NCBI GenBank assembly: GCA_029555925.1
Contig: JAKPQU010000042.1
Location: forward strand, 1-45,772
Direction of reading: 5' to 3'
From: Bacillota bacterium
GTDB lineage: Bacteria; Eremiobacterota; SpSt-956; JAKJGF01
Length of the DNA: 45,772 bases
This document shows, one piece after another, positions 8,106 to 14,942 of this stretch (its first letter is position 1; each line of letters starts with the position of its first letter). A program made the position numbers and the translations under genes. The notes under the pieces are model-generated. The model had not been told where the DNA came from. It saw only the letters and a program-made list of their open reading frames with translations, and ran no database searches.

Positions 8106-9507
8106 TTACCTTTTTATGAAATATTCTTGCAAGAAAACTTCTGGGAGACGTTTCTTCTTCATCGAGTCTCAAAGGGATTTCAACTGGCTCTGTGTGTTCC
8201 CTGGTTGCACTGGTCTGGCCTTTTTTTACATAGAGAATGGCAATCTGTCTGTTAACCCACCCGAGAATTTTAGCTTCACCTTTGTATTCTAGAGCCATTT
8301 TTCGTAAAATTTCAAGCTCTTTATCAATTAAGTTATTTTTTCTGCATACAGACAGATAATATCTGTACACAGACAATCTGTCTATCTGTGGGACTTCCAG
8401 GGCTTCTTCAAGAGCTTCACATGCTTTTTTTATATTTCCGTCTTCTTCATAACCTTCTGCCAGAGAAAAATAACTCTTTAAAACATGATCCTTAAAAGAA
8501 TCTGAGGAACCTCCTGTTTTAGATACGCCTGCCCCTCCTGTTTCACGTCCGATACCTGTATGAACCGGCACGTCCGATACCGTTTTTATTATTTTATCTG
8601 TAGGCTTTTTATTAAACAGAGGAAAGGAATAACTTTCAATATTTTGTCCCTGAGGTTCTACCTTCTTTTCATTACTCTGCCTCTTGAATATGGCTGAAAA
8701 AATATTTGAAGCTTTTTTCTTACCATCTTCTTTCGGTAATTTATCAGGACTGAGTACTTTAGTTCTAAAAGTGTCTTCAATATACTCATCACGGTCTTTA
8801 TCAAAATTACGTGGCTCTGCTCTATCAAAATTACGTGGCTCTGCTCTGTTAAAATCACGTGGCTCTGCTTTAACGGAAACAGTAACTTCTTTCCCGGTAG
8901 CACCGGGAGGGTATATTTCTACACCTCCTGACGGCAGTTCAAATAAAGATATATCACACGGGGAACCTTCAATAGTTGTTATAATTTTTTGACCTGCATC
9001 ATCTCCGGCGATTATATCTTTATCTATAAATACTCTCTGTATTATGGTTCCCTCTTTTACCAGGATATAAGCTTTCTGTCCGGTTTTCCATTCAAGTTTA
9101 AAATAAGCATTTGTACCATCTCTTTCTGCTTCTTCTATAAGAAAAGTTAGTATAGAAGAATTTACACAGGCAGCTTTAGTAAGAATTACCGGATCTTTAA
9201 CTCTGTCGAGGATTATATCCAGCAGTTCTACCTGTGACTGATAGAAGCTTGCACTGGCGTCCTCACCTGTACATAATGTTTCTATATCTCTTACTTCTAC
9301 AGAAATAATCTTATTGTTATGCCAGGAAAATCCAGAATCCCACCCTCTGTCTTTCAAAAAAAAGACATAAAGTTTCTCTCCTTTATTTAAAAGAAGAAAC
9401 CCTTCTATTTTTCTTCTGGGTAGAGAAGAAACTACTGACGAAAGGAATTTCCCTTTCAAATCTAAAAAAAGTGGATTTTTTTTAAATGGTTCGATTAAGT
9501 TTATCAT
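8092..9507 (-). CDS. Unknown protein with C-terminal TPR-like helices
   Basis: The 471-residue protein is not recognised. The N-terminal half (1-205) is mixed alpha/beta with DUF4388-like appearance but no firm motif. A linker at about 212-237 contains three copies of an eight-residue unit AEPRxFxR/K encoded by 24-bp DNA repeats. The C-terminal part (about 345-440) is helical and TPR-like (SYFSLAEGYEEDGNIKKACEALEEA, then YRYYLSVCRKNNLIDKELEILRK, shown in outline). The final residues GDA and stop come from a GTGATGC heptamer array. No ribosome-binding site is seen before the ATG; a heptamer array ends 9 nt upstream. Lying between fliW-csrA and flgI, it may belong to flagellar or surface functions, but this is only positional. 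Confidence 0.7.
   Translation of the reverse strand: MINLIEPFKKNPLFLDLKGKFLSSVVSSLPRRKIEGFLLLNKGEKLYVFFLKDRGWDSGFSWHNNKIISVEVRDIETLCTGEDASASFYQSQVELLDIILDRVKDPVILTKAACVNSSILTFLIEEAERDGTNAYFKLEWKTGQKAYILVKEGTIIQRVFIDKDIIAGDDAGQKIITTIEGSPCDISLFELPSGGVEIYPPGATGKEVTVSVKAEPRDFNRAEPRNFDRAEPRNFDKDRDEYIEDTFRTKVLSPDKLPKEDGKKKASNIFSAIFKRQSNEKKVEPQGQNIESYSFPLFNKKPTDKIIKTVSDVPVHTGIGRETGGAGVSKTGGSSDSFKDHVLKSYFSLAEGYEEDGNIKKACEALEEALEVPQIDRLSVYRYYLSVCRKNNLIDKELEILRKMALEYKGEAKILGWVNRQIAILYVKKGQTSATREHTEPVEIPLRLDEEETSPRSFLARIFHKKVKGDA
8799..8870 (-). repeat. In-frame 24-bp tandem repeat, three copies
   Basis: Three near-identical 24-bp units (8799-8822, 8823-8846, 8847-8870) encode AEPRNFDR-type octapeptides in the linker of the TPR-like protein. 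The period is a multiple of three, so copy number can vary without frameshift. Confidence 0.85.
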
Positions 9508-9514
9508 ATTATTT

Positions 9515-9546
9515 TGTGACGCGTCACGCGTGATGCGTCACGCGAG
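9515..9546. repeat. GTGACGC/GTGATGC heptamer array
   Basis: Plus-strand GTGACGCGTCACGCGTGATG then CGTCACGCGAGG, lying directly before the start of the TPR-like gene (minus strand) and downstream of csrA. Confidence 0.8.
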
Positions 9547-9594
9547 GTTTGTTCGTTAGAATACAGATTGACAAAGGATTCACTGACAAAAGAT

Positions 9595-9840
9595 TCAATC
9601 TGATGATTTATTTTCTTTAATTAAAATACCTTCAAGTATACCGAACGAATCAATTGATGTCATAGCAGCCATTTTATTCTGTTCTTTAATTTGTTCGTAG
9701 ATTTCACGTCTGTAAACCGAATAATCCTTTGGCGCTTTAATGCCGAGCTTGACATTTTTCCCTTTGACCTGGAGCACAACTATTTCTATTTCTTCACCAA
9801 TCATTAAACTTTCATTGGTTTTTCTCGTCAGTACTAACAA
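9595..9840 (-). CDS. csrA: Carbon storage / flagellin translation regulator CsrA
   Basis: The 81-residue RNA-binding protein begins MLVLTRKTNESLMIGEEIEI and continues VKLGIKAPKDYSVYRREIYE, the complete CsrA fold including the RNA-binding GIxAP and the conserved Arg in the VxRxEI block. CsrA binds GGA motifs in mRNA leaders and commonly represses flagellin translation. The start codon is TTG, with GAGGAGG upstream located inside the end of fliW; fliW and csrA overlap by 29 bp. The roughly 20-residue C-terminal extension (SIDSFGILEGILIKENKSSD) is longer than in E. coli CsrA. Overlap with fliW supports the known FliW-CsrA-flagellin homeostasis switch. Confidence 0.95.
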   Translation of the reverse strand: MLVLTRKTNESLMIGEEIEIVVLQVKGKNVKLGIKAPKDYSVYRREIYEQIKEQNKMAAMTSIDSFGILEGILIKENKSSD

Positions 9841-10303
9841 TTTTTTTATCCTCCTCTTTCATCACCATACTACCGGGAAGTTCGTATCTTATCTTATAGT
9901 CACTCCCTTCCAGGATTATCTGTTTACCTTTATTGGCAGTACGATTGATAACTATGGGAGCAAAATAGTTGGCTGTTATAATTTTTTCTTTTTTGTTTAC
10001 GACAACAATAACATAGGCTTCTAATTTTGAATGTTCAGAGTAATCTATCAGTTGCTGATCTGCATCATTCAGGGTTATTTCATAATTTTTACAGAACAGA
10101 GTGGGGTCAGTAATAATAAATGCTATGCCAGGGTCTTCCAGAGATTGCATCCAGCCGAATATACCTCTCCACAGACTGAGATCAATAACAAAATTCCTGT
10201 AATCTTCAAATCCTACAAGTCCACGGGGAAAATTTATTATATTATCGGTTGATACTTCTATTTCGCCAAATCTTGTTGTATTAAATTTTATTGTATTGCT
10301 CAT
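9812..10303 (-). CDS. fliW: Flagellar assembly factor FliW
   Basis: The 163-residue protein is the CsrA antagonist that is itself sequestered by flagellin, coupling flagellin secretion to translation. Family features: FGEIEVSTDNIINFPRGLVGFEDYRNFVI (N-terminal, in outline), a central DPTLFCKNYEITL, and the C-terminal NYFAPIVINRTANKGKQIIL block. The ribosome-binding site AAGGAGGGA precedes the ATG. It overlaps csrA by 29 bp in a different frame, so the two are almost certainly cotranscribed and possibly translationally coupled. A 23-bp gap separates it from the upstream response-regulator gene, suggesting one transcript. Confidence 0.95.
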   Translation of the reverse strand: MSNTIKFNTTRFGEIEVSTDNIINFPRGLVGFEDYRNFVIDLSLWRGIFGWMQSLEDPGIAFIITDPTLFCKNYEITLNDADQQLIDYSEHSKLEAYVIVVVNKKEKIITANYFAPIVINRTANKGKQIILEGSDYKIRYELPGSMVMKEEDKKIVSTDEKNQ

Positions 10304-10326
10304 ATATCATCCCTCCTTTATGAACA

Positions 10327-10983
10327 TTAAAACAATCCCATTTTCATGGCCTCTCCCACTGCCTGGGCTCTATCTGCGACCTTTAATTTTTTAAATATAG
10401 CTCTCATGTGGGCTTTCACAGTTTTATCGCTGATAAAAAGTTTTTTACTGATTTCTATATTACTGTTCCCACTGGCTACGAGCTTTAATACTTCAAGTTC
10501 TCTTTTGCTCAGTATAGATTTTTCTTCTTCTTCTTTCCCGGATTCCTTGCTCATATAAACAAATTTATCAATTAATTTCCTTGCTATAGAAGGATCAATA
10601 AGAGATTCACCGGTGCTTGCAACCTTTACACTTTTAAGCAATTCTTCTCTGGGAACATTTTTCAGCATATAACCTGTTGCTCCTGCTTTTATAGATTCAA
10701 ATACATTTTTATCATCATCGTACATGGATAACATGATAATTTCTATGTCAGGAAAATCCTGTTTAATAACTCTTGCTGCAGTTACACCATCCATAACAGG
10801 CATTTCTATATCCATTATAATTACATCAGGTTTTGTATTTTTTACCAGGTTTACAGCTTCCTGTCCGTTTGAGCAGGAACCAAGAACTGTTATACCCTCC
10901 TCTTTTTTCAGAATCTCACAAAGTCCTTCACGGAGAATACTATGATCATCCACAACCAATACTTTTATATTCTTTTTTAACAC
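10327..10983 (-). CDS. NarL/DegU-type response regulator
   Basis: The 218-residue protein has an N-terminal receiver domain (KVLVVDDHSILREGL; phospho-acceptor Asp near residue 56 in VIIMDIEMPVMDG; Lys near 106) and a C-terminal LuxR-type helix-turn-helix (LSKRELEVLKLVASGNSNIE, ISKKLFISDKTVKAHMRAIF). It therefore is a DNA-binding transcription regulator of the NarL/FixJ class. The start is GTG at 10983 with GGAG ten nt upstream; a nearby ATG gives only a four-codon frame. It sits 23 bp upstream of fliW and may control motility genes, as DegU does in Bacillus, but that is inference. No dedicated kinase is adjacent. Confidence 0.9.
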   Translation of the reverse strand: MLKKNIKVLVVDDHSILREGLCEILKKEEGITVLGSCSNGQEAVNLVKNTKPDVIIMDIEMPVMDGVTAARVIKQDFPDIEIIMLSMYDDDKNVFESIKAGATGYMLKNVPREELLKSVKVASTGESLIDPSIARKLIDKFVYMSKESGKEEEEKSILSKRELEVLKLVASGNSNIEISKKLFISDKTVKAHMRAIFKKLKVADRAQAVGEAMKMGLF

Positions 10984-11170
10984 AGGTTCATTTCTCCATT
11001 CTGTGAAATTAGACCAGGGTTTTCGGGATTGTCAGGATTTTCAGGATGATAAATTAATTTTCACTATCAAAATCGGCAAGTTACATTCCTGATTATGGTA
11101 ATCCCGTACATCTTTTAGTAATATTTCTATATTTATACTTTTTTTTCCTTCATAGTATCTAAAATTCATA

Positions 11171-11206
11171 ATTAAGAAGAAGTGAAAAGTGAATAGTGAG
11201 TAATGT
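11171..11206. repeat. AGTGAAA/AGTGAGT heptamers
   Basis: Reads GAAGTGAAAAGTGAATAGTG then AGTAATG: five near-exact heptamers in a gene-free region. Confidence 0.7.
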
Positions 11207-11265
11207 CCTATTCTTTTCACTCTAATTAAATTTTAATAATTTAAAGGTACAGGAATTTTCATTTT

Positions 11266-11325
11266 TATAGTGTATTTCATAACTTATTAGAATTTAAGTC
11301 GTCGTCACGCGTTACGCGTCACGAG
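11266..11325 (+). repeat. Partial copy of the dispersed leader element (AT-rich block only)
   Basis: The 40-bp block TATAGTGTATTTCATAACTT followed by ATTAGAATTTAAGTCGTCGT (11266-11305) is identical to the upstream part of the three full copies (25381, 34030, 44065 reversed). It is followed by CGTTACG heptamers, but the GAGGT site, ATG and MDSYETNY codons are missing. Confidence 0.85.
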
Positions 11326-11563
11326 AACAGTTATGTATTATTTATGCTTACCCCGGTAATTTTAAGTATAACATAAAATCGATTTTCAGGTAACAGATTA
11401 CGAAATTTTGGAACAGGATTTTCAGGATTATATGAGAAGCGTAATGCATAACGGGATGACTGGATTTTCATTTCGTTGTGGCCGAACCGGTCGGAGTCGT
11501 TACCGGGATTGATAAGGGATTATGATGCTAATGCCTGCAATCCCATAAATCCTTTAATCCCTG

Positions 11564-12067
11564 TCAACTTTTCTTATCAAAGAAATAAGGTACAGGGGCT
11601 TTATCTTTATGAGGAAAGTAATTTTTGGCTATCAACTTGCCATGGTTTCGAAGATTAATAAGGTTTTTGTAGGCATCCTCTTTCAGTTTTGCTGCTGCAT
11701 GAATAGTTTCTCCATCCTTGATTTTAACATCTTCCATTGTAGCCTGAAGGGTTCCATGAATGGTACGAAGTTTTGAGATTACATCCCGGGACAGAAGAGA
11801 CATATTACTTTTTAGCATATTTCTTGCAGGGCTTATTCTTTTTTCAATTCTATCAATCTGTTCCATAATTTTCTGCTTTTCATGGATGAGTTTATTTACA
11901 ATTTCTGTATTGCTGTTCTGAAGAGCAGATTTTTGTTCCTCTGAAATCCTGATTACATCTTTAAAATACTCTATTTCTTCTTCCATGCCTTTCTGTACAA
12001 GGAAGTAAGCAAAGGGTCTGGCAGGTAAATTTCTTTCTTCAGTATGTTTTTGATTCATAAAACTCAT
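11564..12067 (-). CDS. FliT/FlgN-like flagellar export chaperone (putative)
   Basis: The 167-residue protein is almost wholly helical and charged, with a long coiled-coil-like stretch (VQKGMEEEIEYFKDVIRIS, EIVNKLIHEKQKIMEQIDRI). Size, helix pattern and position directly after fliD-fliS match FliT or FlgN-type chaperones, which cap and escort filament-cap or hook-associated proteins. No motif is diagnostic, so the name is tentative. Two in-frame ATGs (12067 and 12058) are possible; AGGAAAG lies just before the first. A second FlgN-like protein occurs next to flgM, so this one is more likely the FliD chaperone. Confidence 0.7.
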   Translation of the reverse strand: MSFMNQKHTEERNLPARPFAYFLVQKGMEEEIEYFKDVIRISEEQKSALQNSNTEIVNKLIHEKQKIMEQIDRIEKRISPARNMLKSNMSLLSRDVISKLRTIHGTLQATMEDVKIKDGETIHAAAKLKEDAYKNLINLRNHGKLIAKNYFPHKDKAPVPYFFDKKS

Positions 12068-12079
12068 CTCTTTCCTGTA

Positions 12080-12547
12080 CTATACTGCAGCATAAAATCT
12101 TTTTTCTTTATTTATATTATCTGTCGGAGGAATTTCTTTTTCCTGTTTCTGCGCATTATAAACTTTAATAACCTCAAGCCATGCCTCTCTGAGTTCTTTA
12201 ATCATTCCTATAACCCTGTCTACCGGGGCAACATCTAAATCTATATCTGCTGTTATGATCTGATTGAGCATAAATTCATAAAGAAATAAAAGATTTTTCG
12301 CCATTTCCCCGCCCTGTTTCATGTCGAGAGTTATAGCCAGTTCATTTATTATGGCTTTTGCCCTCTTCAGGCTGTAACTTATTTCTTCTATTTGTTTTCC
12401 GTCTTTTTCTTTCCTGCTCATCTTTATTTTTGCTTGAATCAAAAATTTTATCGCTCCGTCATATAACATAACTACCAGTTTTTCGGGAGAAGATGTTTCC
12501 ACCTGAGTTCTTTTATATTGTGCATAGGGATTCGCCAAGCTGGTCAT
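12080..12547 (-). CDS. fliS: Flagellar export chaperone FliS
   Basis: The 155-residue protein is the flagellin chaperone. Family blocks are clear: NPYAQYKRTQVETSSPEKLV, VMLYDGAIKFLIQAKIKM (about 26-43), then RAKAIINELAITLDMKQGGEM and LLFLYEFMLNQIITADID. It binds flagellin C-termini in the cytoplasm and prevents premature polymerisation. AGGAGG precedes the start, and it follows fliD by 18 bp, the standard fliD-fliS order. The C-terminal tail beyond residue 130 is slightly longer than usual. No flagellin gene is in the window. Confidence 0.95.
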   Translation of the reverse strand: MTSLANPYAQYKRTQVETSSPEKLVVMLYDGAIKFLIQAKIKMSRKEKDGKQIEEISYSLKRAKAIINELAITLDMKQGGEMAKNLLFLYEFMLNQIITADIDLDVAPVDRVIGMIKELREAWLEVIKVYNAQKQEKEIPPTDNINKEKRFYAAV

Positions 12548-12565
12548 TATATTTACCTCCTGATT

Positions 12566-14404
12566 TTACTTTGAAAACAGAGAAACACTTGATATATTGC
12601 TCAACTGAAACATAACCGAAGTGCTCTGACTGAGCAGTGCATCATAAGTAGCCTGAATATCTGCATATTTCTGTGTATAGTATTCTTCCCTTTTTGTAAG
12701 ATATGCTTGGAATTTTTCTATCTGATTGTCAAGATTGTTACTTGTTTCTGTGAAATACTCTATACTCTTTGTAAGCGAACCTGTGCTGCTGTCTGTTATA
12801 CCGGTAAGATAGGTGCTCATTGTACTGGCTATGCCAGAAGAACTATTTGTGAACATCTGTTGCACATCACTCATGTTGCTGCCGAGAGCACTGTTGAGTT
12901 TTGAAGAGTCTATAGAAAGCTCACCGCTTTCATTAAGGGTAATTCCTATGGAGCTCAGAGAATTATATTTACCTTTAATGTCACCTACTATATTTGTAGC
13001 CTGAAGTTGCAGCTCACTTCTCATTCTTGTAAAAAAGGAATCTCCATGTAAAACACCTGCTTCGGTTTTCACTGTGTCGTTTTCCACCTCGGCCGCCGTG
13101 GTCTGTATCTTTAAATTGGAAACAAGGTTGTTAAAATTGCTTACAAAACTGCTGATAGCATTGTATGCAGCGGAAGTATCCTGGCTTACAGAAAGAGATA
13201 TGGGAGTCTCTGCAGTAGTGCCTGTATTGTAGGTATTCTTGAGTTGTATTGTAACACCATCTATAAGGTCACTTATAGAGTTTGAATTTCTTGTTATTGG
13301 ATTTCCGTTGTTAATACCTTCTATCTGAAAAATTGCATTTTTTCCTATTTCTTCAGTGGCTACACCGTTTTTTATAAAAGCTGCAGAAAGGAAATTACTC
13401 GTGTCGGAAGAAGAGCCGACAGTTATAGAAGTGGCGCCTGTAGTTTTTGAATTTAATACAAGTTTGTCTGTTGTCTTATCATAAGATGCTGTAACCCCTG
13501 CAGATGAACTGTTAATCTTCTCCAGAACACTGTTAAGTGTATCAGTGCTGCTTATATTAAGGGTTGTGCCGTTAATGGTGAAACTTCCTGCTGTTACAGA
13601 AACTCCGAAGTTAGATTTGGCAGACGTAAGGATTTCGTCTGTTTTTACGGTTTTCAGATGTATGGAACTGGTAACAGTATTATTGCCTCCTGATGTATCC
13701 TGTGTGGCACTGGTTAAATTCAGGGCGGAAAGAAGGTTGCCCCTGTCACCTCCAGAACTGATGCTTATAGTATCAGTTGAACCTGCTCTTACAAGGTTGA
13801 ATTTATCTGTTGTTTCATCATAATCTGCCGTAATGTTTTTCCCTGCAGCAGTCATAGCGCTGTTAATTCTATGTACTATGGAATGTTCCGTATCTGTGTC
13901 GTCTTCCAGTTTATCCGTTTCTACGTCATATTCTATAGAAACTCCGTCAATTGTAAATAAACCCTTTCCTGTTCCGCCGTTTGAAGGGGTTATGCCAAAG
14001 CCTGCATTTATAAGAGTTGCAGCAGGAGATATGGAGCCTCCGATGCCTCCGCCCGCATTTGTCGAAGTACTTGTCATTTTTGTACTTGTTGCAAGCTGGC
14101 TGACTTTAGTTAATTTGTAAGTTCCAGCTGCAGAAGTTGCAGATGCTGTTATTGTAGCTACATTTGTATTGCTGCTGCTTGTGCTTTTTGAAGCATATGT
14201 TGACGAAGTGTTTAAGGTACTTATGGAACTGTTCAGAGACGCAATCTGTGAATTAAGCGATTGCATGGAAGAAAGCTTTAGCTTGTTATTGCTCTGCTTT
14301 GTCTGCATCTGAGTAAGTGGTTCTTTTTCCTTGACCAGCTCAAGCTGAGCCAGAATGGAAAAGTCAAAAGATGATGAACTGCTGCTGCTTACACTGCCTA
14401 ACAT
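12566..14404 (-). CDS. fliD: Flagellar filament cap protein FliD
   Basis: The 612-residue protein (HAP2) caps the filament and assists flagellin folding. The N-terminal D0/D1 region has FDFSILAQLELVKEKEPLTQMQ (in outline, residues 13-34) where most FliDs have a GLDVDSIV-type start; a Ser-rich run replaces part of it. Two IN-like modules are seen near 146-201 (LFTIDGVSIEYDVETD, NITADYDETTDKFNLV) and 271-321 (SFTINGTTLNISSTDTL, GVTASYDKTTDKLVL). The C-domain (about 420-612) has SSIGITLNESGELSIDSSKL and a terminal coiled coil. Ribosome-binding site AAAGGAGTG. It is second in the flaG-fliD-fliS unit behind a sigma-28 promoter. Confidence 0.94.
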   Translation of the reverse strand: MLGSVSSSSSSSFDFSILAQLELVKEKEPLTQMQTKQSNNKLKLSSMQSLNSQIASLNSSISTLNTSSTYASKSTSSSNTNVATITASATSAAGTYKLTKVSQLATSTKMTSTSTNAGGGIGGSISPAATLINAGFGITPSNGGTGKGLFTIDGVSIEYDVETDKLEDDTDTEHSIVHRINSAMTAAGKNITADYDETTDKFNLVRAGSTDTISISSGGDRGNLLSALNLTSATQDTSGGNNTVTSSIHLKTVKTDEILTSAKSNFGVSVTAGSFTINGTTLNISSTDTLNSVLEKINSSSAGVTASYDKTTDKLVLNSKTTGATSITVGSSSDTSNFLSAAFIKNGVATEEIGKNAIFQIEGINNGNPITRNSNSISDLIDGVTIQLKNTYNTGTTAETPISLSVSQDTSAAYNAISSFVSNFNNLVSNLKIQTTAAEVENDTVKTEAGVLHGDSFFTRMRSELQLQATNIVGDIKGKYNSLSSIGITLNESGELSIDSSKLNSALGSNMSDVQQMFTNSSSGIASTMSTYLTGITDSSTGSLTKSIEYFTETSNNLDNQIEKFQAYLTKREEYYTQKYADIQATYDALLSQSTSVMFQLSNISSVSLFSK

Positions 14405-14437
14405 AAAGGCAACACTCCTTTCATAAACAGAGAAAAG

Positions 14438-14872
14438 CTAAACTTTCTCATCAAGGATTAGATTAATATTTTTAGTGTCAGGACTGACTATATTAGCCAT
14501 TTTTTTTATCATTTCTTCCGGAGGTATTTCCCTTACAACTTCACCTGTTTTCGGATTTGTAAGCCTTATTATAACTCTGTTGGTATCTTCACTTACAACA
14601 AAACTTAATTTATTACCTTCAGGAAGAACAAATTCTTTCTCAGGTTTTGAGGAAAGATTTTCTACTGTATCTTTTCTGGTATTATTTCTGGAACTAATTT
14701 CTTCTCTATTCTGGTATTTCCTCCCCGTATCAGCAGATTGATTTTCTGTAATCTTACTGTTACGGTTTTTTACCTGTTCCATTAATTCCATTCTTTTAAT
14801 AAACTGACTGTCCAGTGTGATATTATACCCGGTCTCGCTGCTTGACACAGGTTCTATTTTTACCATCTTCAT
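14438..14872 (-). CDS. flaG: FlaG family protein
   Basis: The 144-residue protein has a disordered, charged N-terminal half and a C-terminal FlaG domain: LSFVVSEDTNRVIIRLTNPK (about 88-107) followed by TGEVVREIPPEEMIKKMANI. FlaG proteins are found beside fliD and influence filament length in several bacteria; the molecular role is not settled. GGGGG precedes the start. It is the first gene after a sigma-28 promoter and is 33 bp upstream of fliD, so a late-class flagellar transcript flaG-fliD-fliS-chaperone is likely. Confidence 0.92.
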   Translation of the reverse strand: MKMVKIEPVSSSETGYNITLDSQFIKRMELMEQVKNRNSKITENQSADTGRKYQNREEISSRNNTRKDTVENLSSKPEKEFVLPEGNKLSFVVSEDTNRVIIRLTNPKTGEVVREIPPEEMIKKMANIVSPDTKNINLILDEKV

Positions 14873-14905
14873 TACCCCCTTTCCATTTTTATTTCCCTTA
14901 TTTAA

Positions 14906-14932
14906 TAATCGGCAGAAATAATAAAATCTTTA
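14906..14932 (-). promoter_or_regulatory. Sigma-28 (FliA) promoter for flaG-fliD-fliS
   Basis: On the minus strand TAAAGATT (14932-14925) and GCCGATTA (14913-14906) are separated by exactly 11 bp, close to the FliA consensus TAAAGTTT-N11-GCCGATAA. The -10 element is about 33 bp upstream of the flaG start codon. Confidence 0.8.
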
Positions 14933-14942
14933 GTCTTTTCAA

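Larger units (their letters stand above)
10984..11563. other. 580-bp gene-free region
   Basis: No convincing coding frame is present. It contains TTCAGGAT-type 8-bp repeats (near 11033-11049 and 11410-11434), a GTGAAAA heptamer run at 11171-11206, a partial copy of the dispersed leader element at 11266-11325, and degenerate GGGATT repeats at 11505-11565. Confidence 0.6.

Noticed and set aside
11476..11658. Small plus-strand ORF in the gene-free region
   Set aside because: It runs into the antisense of the chaperone gene, has no ribosome-binding site and reads degenerate GGGATT repeats.
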